Source: Nageia nagi (taxonomy: Eukaryota; Pinophyta). From it: DNA of 64,000 nucleotides. Under the pieces are notes generated by a model that saw only the letters and a list, made by a program, of their open reading frames with translations, was not told the origin of the DNA and ran no database searches. The stretch spans positions 32,984,001-33,048,000 of the forward strand of contig JBITNC010000002.1 of NCBI GenBank assembly GCA_050084985.1. Reading direction: 5' to 3'. Made by a program: the position numbers and the translations under genes. Below, in pieces: positions 57,160 to 64,000 of this stretch (position 1 is the stretch's first letter; each line of letters begins with the position of its first letter).

Positions 57160-59950
57160 ATGGCTCATCAACAACAAGAGCCATATGATCAAATCTATCA
57201 AGAGGAATAACCTAGCCATAGGTCTCACAGATCTAGTAGAGAAATATTAGGGAGAGAAACTCCTTAAGAAATATAAGATACCTTAAATGAAGTAAGACAA
57301 TATTTAATTCACTTAAGGATTCCTCATTCTTCTCATGCTCATAGTATTCCCCTAGACTTAACTTATCTAGTAGAAAAGACACCAATAGGTAATGAGGAAG
57401 AAGTCATCTCAAGGACTACTACTCCATCATGAATGCATTTAGCTTATATCATCTTACAAAAGGGTCCTTTTAAACTAAAATATGATGGCATTATGCACTA
57501 TTTACCATATGGACATCTTTTCCAATCCTATATAAGATGAGATGACTATACTTCTTCCACCATCCTTGGAAGGATGAATAAGTTCAATGATAGAGTTTTG
57601 AATCATATGGCTACTCACACACTACCTAAACTAAGAATCCATACTAGGGTGTATAATTATGCTTATTATATTTTAAAAACCAATACACCTACCCTTAGGA
57701 TCAGTTATGTTTCTTCTACCATGAGTTATGTGGATCCTAGTACCACTTATACTATCCTAAGAACTAGTCATTGGATCCCTGAATAAAGCCATAGGAGAAA
57801 TCTTGATCCTTTAAGATATAAGGTAGGAGAAATAGCATTGTATGTATCTAGGTCAAATAAAAATTAGGAACAACTTTAGAATGACCAATAAATAATTCTA
57901 TACAATCTAAGTCCATAAAAACCAAACCAACCCAAAACATTAGGATGAGATCTATGCTTGCAAACACAACCTGTGTTTCATGCATATCAAAGTAAAACAC
58001 CTTTGGGAAAACATCATAAATAATAGGTTCAAACCTAGATTCAAAAGATACCTAATCAAAAATAGTAGATAATAGGAAGTTTCCACCTAGAGTAGGATCC
58101 TTATCTCCCCAAGGTCATAAAAATCATGAAAATAAACCATCATTTACCTAGAAAAAGGGAGGTTTTATGTGAACAACAACAACCTCCAAGGCCCTCTTTG
58201 CCTCAATCTATACATGAAGTTAAAAAAAATCATACTTTTACACCTTTATATCAATAAGGGCAATGATAGTTGCCTCCACATCTACCATCCCCTCCTACTC
58301 CACCATATAATGAAAATTATTATGGCAATCAAACACTATCCAAAAGAAGTTATTAATCATTTTCAACAAATGAACAAAGGGAAAGTAACAAGGATAACAA
58401 AAATCCTATTATTATCACATAATTGACTAATGATTTTGATGAAAGGTTAATAGAGATTGATAAAATGTTACACTAATAAAACAAGCATAAAATCTCTTAC
58501 AAGACTATTTGTAATGAGCCCATACACCCTAATGTTCCTAAGACTAATATCCTTTCAAATTTGAGATTTTGAAAATTGTATCTTTCAAAGGAAAAGAGGA
58601 CCCTAAATAACATCTAAGGCATTTTAAATACTCAAGTTATGTAATTTCCAATAATGATGCTCTGATGTTGCATATCATTTCTCTGACACTTGCTAAGCAA
58701 GCAATGGATTGGTACAACAACTTAATAGAACATAGCATCATAACATATGTACAATTGGCTGATTTATTCATAGAACACTATAGGATAAATATAACATACA
58801 AAACCTCCATAATTAATCTCACAATATTACAACAATTTCAAGATGAGATGGTTATAGATTTCATCTCAAGATGGAAGGTAATTTTGACAAGCATGCCTTA
58901 TACTTTACCACAAGAAGAACTAGTGAAAATGTTTAATAAAAGTTGTCTAAGACCCATCACTAGTACCTTATTGATTCAACAACACAAGACATTCAAGGAA
59001 GTAATCTCTCAAGCTATTGTAATAGAAAAGGTTAAGATCCAAGATGGAGAATTAAAGGGTGAAAAGAAAGAAAATTATGTTAGAAATAGAAATCAGGTTG
59101 AACAATTGATAAAACTAATGTTTGATAATAAGGTTTCTTATCTTAAATATTGATAATCAAACCTTCTATAAAATATACCCACTCCACAAATTGAAGAAAG
59201 AAAATCTAGGCCATCCCCTAGAAAGTTTTCTCCTTTAACTAAATCTCTGTATGATATTTTAAAAAAATTAATAAACCATCAAATGATTATATTACTTAAA
59301 ATATGACTTAAAAGGCTAGATGTAAGAGATAGAAAATGGTATAATGATAATGATTATTGTTAATATCATCACCAACAAGACCATACTATAGACAAATGTA
59401 GAACATTACAACACAAGGTTCAAGATTTTCTTGATCAAGGAAGATTACAGGTAGACAACCCTTTGACTATCCCTAATCAAAATCTAGGAATATATCAAAA
59501 TCCTCTTTCTTAACATCAATAAAATATTGTAGAATCACAAATACACCAAAATCAAGTAACACACAAAGGGTTTCAATATGCTTCTACCTTTGTTGCTATG
59601 GTAAACATAACTACAAGAGCCCAAAGTGTGCAAGGGAGGCAAGCTGATATTCCTAATAATCAAACAAATGATGGTATTATACAACCAAATATACCTAGAC
59701 CTCAACTTCCTAATATTTTATTAAAATGAGCTTTGCAACATTAGTTAAGAAACTCACAAGTGAAGATGACCTTATTTGATTTGTTACAACAATCTAAAAA
59801 TCATAGAGAAACTATGAACCAATTGTTGTAGATAATCAAATTAGACATTAATGATCTTGAAAGTTTTGTGTCCTTTGTAGGGAATATTAAAACAAGTCAA
59901 AAACCCACTATTTCCTTCCATGATCATGAAGTTAGGTAATCAAACCATTC
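57160..59950 (+). pseudogene. gag: Tat-B gag (decayed)
   Basis: ATG 57160 (MAHQQQEPYDQIYQEE). Open stretches are 57574-57786 and 58665-59153. The latter holds the capsid core: LAKQAMDWYNNL, LADLFIEHYRIN, FISRWKVILTSMP, NKSCLRP. Near 59340-59400 the stretch HHQQDHTIDKC suggests a lost zinc knuckle. Stops are frequent and frames change. Confidence 0.78.
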
Positions 59951-61640
59951 ACAAGGTCAAAATCCCTCATTACATATCATAGCTAAGATAGATGGGAAGG
60001 CTTTTAAAAGAATATTAATAATTGAAGATTCTATAATAAATATCATTTTTATAATTGCTTATAAGAATTTGAATCTTCCTTTATCACACATATGTGCACC
60101 TTTATTACAATTAAGAACCTTCAATGATACTTTGTGCTTAAGAATAGGATCTATATTGTTACCCATCACTATAGAATCTAAAATTGTACAAACATTATTA
60201 CAGGTCATTGAAGGAGATATAACACAATATAACTTACTCCTAGGAAGACTGTGGATTAAAGACATGCAATGTGTCCCATAAACATATCATAATTATTTGA
60301 AATACATTCATTATGGGGTGGTACATTAAGTACTTGGTGATGAAAATTTGTACTCCCATTACAATCATACACATATTTCAAGAGAGACTACTTTGCCTTG
60401 TACTCATTATTTTACATTGCCCATGGTTCTTGAAAAGGTATCAATAGCAAATATCAATAAAGAAGGTGTTTCTCCAAGTTCTTTAAAGGGAAAAGATCTT
60501 ATTGATCCCGAAATACCTCATATACCAAATATTAATAGGGATTCATCATTAAAAATAAAATTGACAATCCTAGAAAAGTAAATATGGGAAGAAAGAGTAC
60601 GAAAGCTAGATGAAGTAAACAAAGCTTCATCATCAAAAGCATATTGCCTGATAAATAAAATAGATAATGATGATACAATAAGAGATAAACCATTAGATAT
60701 TTATCTTATGACCATAAAATTGATTGATTACAGAATAGGAGAATTTGCTATTGATGATATTATTTTTAATATTCCTACAGCTCAAGAAATAGGAAGATCT
60801 AAATAGTCTCCTTGTGTGATAGGAAAATTAGTACCATTGGGGTAATTACCTAATCAAACATTATTTGTATATCAAGGTCCTATATAACCACCTATCCTTC
60901 CTTCACCTTAGGCTAACGAAGGTACTTTTTGTGATTCATTAGAATACTTGTTGCCAAATGTAAGAACATTTGTCCAAAGATACTTTCATAGGTGTCATTG
61001 GAAAGGACAAGGTTTAGGATGATATGAACAAGGACCTAGATACACTATTGACATTCATTATCAATTACCCAATGATAAGACATGATTAGATTATAAGATA
61101 AAAAATCGAGGAGTATCCAATTTCAAGTTAACTGAGTTAGAACCCAAGCCCACAACATATGAAAAATTTATCTAAAATACCTAAATAGATGGCAAACCAA
61201 GATGACATGCAATCTAAAATATTATTTTTGGGAGGTTTATTCTCCAATATATCAATTAACATGGTGGATATTGCAGAAATATGTGATAATATAGTACTTT
61301 AAATGAACTTTGATTGGTCTAGAATTGATGAGTTGAGACAAAAGGCTCAAAAAATTCAAATAGTTCTTCATACTTTTTAGTAAATGAAAAACTATAGATT
61401 TTAAATTAATTCATAAACAACCTACAATCCAATATTTCAAATACATAGATACAATATTACAAACTACAAACCTGAATATCAATACTACTTTGGAAGATCA
61501 ATATGAAGCTGAAGATGAAGAATATAATGCCAATGATAGTAATTGGATTTTGATACCCAATTAATTAGAAGAGGGATCTCACATGTTAATTGAAGAAACC
61601 ATCAAAATTAATCTATGTAATGAACCTAATAGCCCTAAAA
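59951..61640 (+). pseudogene. pol: Tat-B protease and G-patch (decayed)
   Basis: Protease at about 59980-60290: the active-site stretch reads IIEDSIINIIF where D-S/T-G is expected, so the Gly is lost; YNLLLGRLWIKDMQ marks the C-terminal part. 60985-61038 encodes HWKGQGLG, a stop, then YEQGP, the core of a G-patch (G-x-G-x-G with a following aromatic/Gly). The same arrangement stands at 38.86 kb in another fragment. The G-patch binds RNA or activates helicases in other proteins; its role in plant elements is not known to me. Confidence 0.72.
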
Positions 61641-62500
61641 TAATTTAATTAGAAAAATCTCTTATTGAAGATGAGAGAAAAGAGTTCATTACAATACTTA
61701 AGGGAAAATAGGAAATATTCGCATGGTCATATGTTGATATGCCTAAGCTTGATCCTAATTTAGTAGTGCATAACCTTGGTATAAAAAGGTGCAAAACCTA
61801 TTAAATAAAATCTATGAAAAATGCATCCTACAATTGCCTTAATGATGAAAGAGGAGTTGAAAAAGCTTTTAGAATCCAAGTTTATTCACCCAATTGATTA
61901 CATTGATTGGATTTCCAATATGATACTAGTCAAGAAATTCACTAGAAAGATTAGAATATGCACAAATTTTAGGGATCTAAATAAATTATGTCCCAAGTAT
62001 GACTTCTCCTTGCCAAACATAGATATCTTGGTCAATTATACCATAGGACACAAAATGTTGTCACTCATAGATGGGCTTTTAGGGTATAATCAAATTAAGG
62101 TAGTATCAGAAGACCATCATAAAATCACATTTACAACACCATGGGGAACATTTTGTTATAGCATGATATCAAAGAAGATTATGTGGATGATGTGCTAGCT
62201 AAATCAAAAACATGAGAGAACCACCCCAAAGTGCTCATTAAAATATTCGATAGGTTACTAGAACATAAAATTCAATTGAACCTAAAGAAGTGTGTTTTTG
62301 GGGTAACATTTGGGAAATTATTAGGTCTCATTATCTCTAGATGAGGGATTGAAGTAGATCCTAACAAAATAAAAGTAGTAACAAATATTGCACCCCCCCC
62401 CCCTTGAAATATAAAACAACTACAAAGCCTATAGGGTAAGTTATAGGCCATAAGACATTTTATTTCTTAGTTATCATATAAGTTTAATCCTTTTAACAAA
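61641..62500 (+). pseudogene. pol: Tat-B reverse transcriptase with internal deletion
   Basis: FAWSYVDMPKLDPNLVVHNL, then 61821-62160: MHPTIALMMKEELKKLLESK, IRICTNFRDLNKLCPKYDF, MLSLIDGLLGYNQIKV, TTPWGTFCY. About 25 codons between CY and DYVDDVLAKSK (62178-62210) are missing, including the usual MPFGLKNAGATYQR motif. QLNLKKCVFGVTFGKLLGLI follows. A run of 11 C at 62393-62403 sits in the same frame. Confidence 0.8.
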
Positions 62501-63470
62501 TTTTTGAATAAGGGTATTATCTTTCACTAGGGCAATGAACAACAAGAGGCATTTGATGATATTAAACACTATATTTTTTCATCACCCATTCTAGTACCAC
62601 CTAAGCTTGGAGAACCATTCTTGTTATATATGTCATCTACAAAAATAGCCTTAGGAACCATGCTTTCTCAAAAGAATGAGAATAGTAAAGAACAAGCAAT
62701 ATATTACCTTAGTTGAACTTTAGTTGGTTATAAGATCAAATATTTATATTTGAAAAATTTATGTCTAGCAGTAGTATTTGCAACCAAAAAATTAAGATAT
62801 TAAATGCTAAACCATACCATGTATGTAATTGCTAAAGTTGATCCTTTGAAATACATGATAAATAAAACTTATCAAAATGCAAGAACATCTAAATGGATCA
62901 TGCATCTAACTGAATTCAATTTACTTTTCATAAGTCAAAAATCAATTAAAGAATAACTCATCATGAATTACCTCATTGAGGTACCATTATCCAATGATAA
63001 TCCACTCATTATAGAATTACCTGATGATAATGTGTTTCAATTAAATGAGATGGAAATTCTCATAGAATCTATAGAAGATTAGGATATGGTAATATATTTT
63101 GATAGGTTAATATGTGAGTAAAGTGGGGGTGTTGATGTTATTTTTGTTACACCCCAAGGATTTCCCATACCCTGTTCATTTAAAATTAATTTTCCTTATA
63201 CAAACAATAATGCCTTAATCTTAGCTATTAAAACTGCTATAAAATTAAAACTAAAAAGGGTAAAAGTCATTAGTGATTCATTATTAATTGTAAATCAAGT
63301 CAAAAAGATCTTCCAGTGTAAGGAATATTTGTTGCAAAAATATAAGAGATTAGTGAAAAGTATTTTACTATCTTTCAAAAAATATGATTTAGAAGTAGCA
63401 TCACGATCAACTAATAGGTTTGTTGACGCTATGGCTTCCATCAAATCTTTAATGTTGTAAACCCTGATCA
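62501..63470 (+). pseudogene. pol: Tat-B RNase H and archaeal-type RNase H (decayed)
   Basis: Ty3 RNase H: EAFDDIKHYIFSSPILVPP, FLLYMSSTKIALGTMLSQ (62560-62680), LAVVFATKKLRY (62765-62800). Archaeal-type RNase H from ATG 63086: VIYFDRLICE, DVIFVTPQGFPIPCSFKINF, VKVISDSLLIVNQVKK, VASRSTNRFVDAMASI (ends about 63450). The catalytic Asp residues in YFD, ISDS and VDA remain, but the Glu motif (EYEAL) is missing from YTNNNALILAIK. It stands between RNase H and integrase. Confidence 0.8.
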
Positions 63471-64000
63471 AAAATTGATCCCTATTGAAATTGTTCAATC
63501 ATTCAATCCTTAATAGAATCAGATGAAGTTGAACATGTATTCTTAGACATTACAATAGAAGACAAAAATTTATGGCATACATAATTGTCTAAATTCTTAA
63601 GAGATGGGGTATAACCTAAAGACTTGCCAAAATCATCTTGAAAAGCATTCAAGATAAAATCTTTTTACTTCTGCATGATAGGAGATGTCTTATACCATAG
63701 AGGTTTTGATAGGATATTGCTTAGATGTTTAGAATGGGCTAATTCACAAATTACTATTTTATGCATACATGACAAAATTTGTGGAGGACATTTTAGTGGC
63801 TTTGCAATCACAAAATGATTAATGCATATTGGATGTTACTAGCCTACTATGGAACATGTTTGGATGGAATACATTAGAAATATATTAAATATCAATAACA
63901 TGTGAATCTATTTAATCAACCCTCATATACGTTATAACCCATGTAATCATTATGGCCATTCTCAAGATGGGCATTATATTTAATAGGAAAAATCTCTCCT
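63471..64000 (+). pseudogene. pol: Tat-B integrase, N-terminal part
   Basis: Zinc-binding region at about 63760-63950: CIHDKICGGHFSGF, YWPTMEHVWMEYIRNI-like (one stop), and CNHYGHSQDGH. The catalytic domain starts at 63956 (PFSRWALYLIGKISP), where the first catalytic Asp position is Tyr. The window ends here. Confidence 0.75.

Larger units (their letters stand above)
57160..64000 (+). mobile_element. Tat-B: second Tat-type Ty3/gypsy element, 3' end beyond window
   Basis: Order gag, protease, G-patch, RT, RNase H, archaeal-type RNase H, integrase (incomplete). This is the usual Tat arrangement and contrasts with Gypsy-1. Heavily decayed: dozens of stops, several frameshifts and an internal RT deletion. 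Confidence 0.85.

Noticed and set aside
1-64000. CRISPR arrays, operons, tRNA or rRNA genes
   Set aside because: None seen. Direct repeats here are LTRs, LTR modules or minisatellites.

Overview
This window looks like nuclear DNA of a seed plant. It is AT-rich, nearly every recognisable protein is a decayed LTR-retrotransposon product, LTRs carry plant-type primer sites, and one conserved plant microRNA gene (MIR396) is present. Retrotransposons nested in each other, 4-12 % LTR divergence, and Tat-type Ty3 elements with extra domains fit a large, slowly purged genome such as a gymnosperm. That lineage call is inference; nothing here fixes the species.

Layout. (1) 1-18094: a very large Ty3/gypsy element on the minus strand (Gypsy-1). 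Its 3' LTR is cut by the window start and split by a complete Ty1/copia element (Copia-1, 1304-6315, TSD AGTAA). Gypsy-1 reads gag-pro (16344-14042), pol (14045-10470, with an archaeal-type RNase H placed before RT) and then an extra frame of about 1171 codons (9973-6458). (2) 18100-18926: remnant of an unrecognised coding sequence. (3) 18.9-24.2 kb: AT-rich DNA. (4) 24211-30196: complete minus-strand chromovirus with a chromodomain-like C-terminus (TSD GCATT). (5) 30.2-33.9 kb: AT-rich DNA with a foldback element and a 5'-truncated LINE (14-bp TSD). (6) About 33.9-38.3 kb: a region free of LTR elements that holds the MIR396 hairpin (36225-36345) and a TATA box about 0.5 kb upstream. (7) 38.8-40.9 kb: solo coding fragment of a Tat-type element (G-patch plus RT). 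(8) 43652-52779: complete SIRE-like copia element with 1.9-kb LTRs (TSD GAGAG), inserted into what may be an older coiled-coil coding remnant. (9) 54.4-57.1 kb: minisatellites and about 100-bp tandem repeats. (10) 57160-64000: a second Tat-type Ty3 element (Tat-B) in the usual order RT-RNase H-archaeal RNase H-integrase, cut off by the window end.

No intact protein-coding host gene was found; all pol frames carry stops or frameshifts. The likely functional locus is MIR396, whose product in plants represses GROWTH-REGULATING FACTOR mRNAs. The most unusual points are the extra 3' frame of Gypsy-1, its displaced archaeal RNase H, and a repeated LTR module of about 240-330 bp shared, in the same sense orientation, by the Ty3 element Gypsy-1 and the unrelated Ty1 SIRE-like element.
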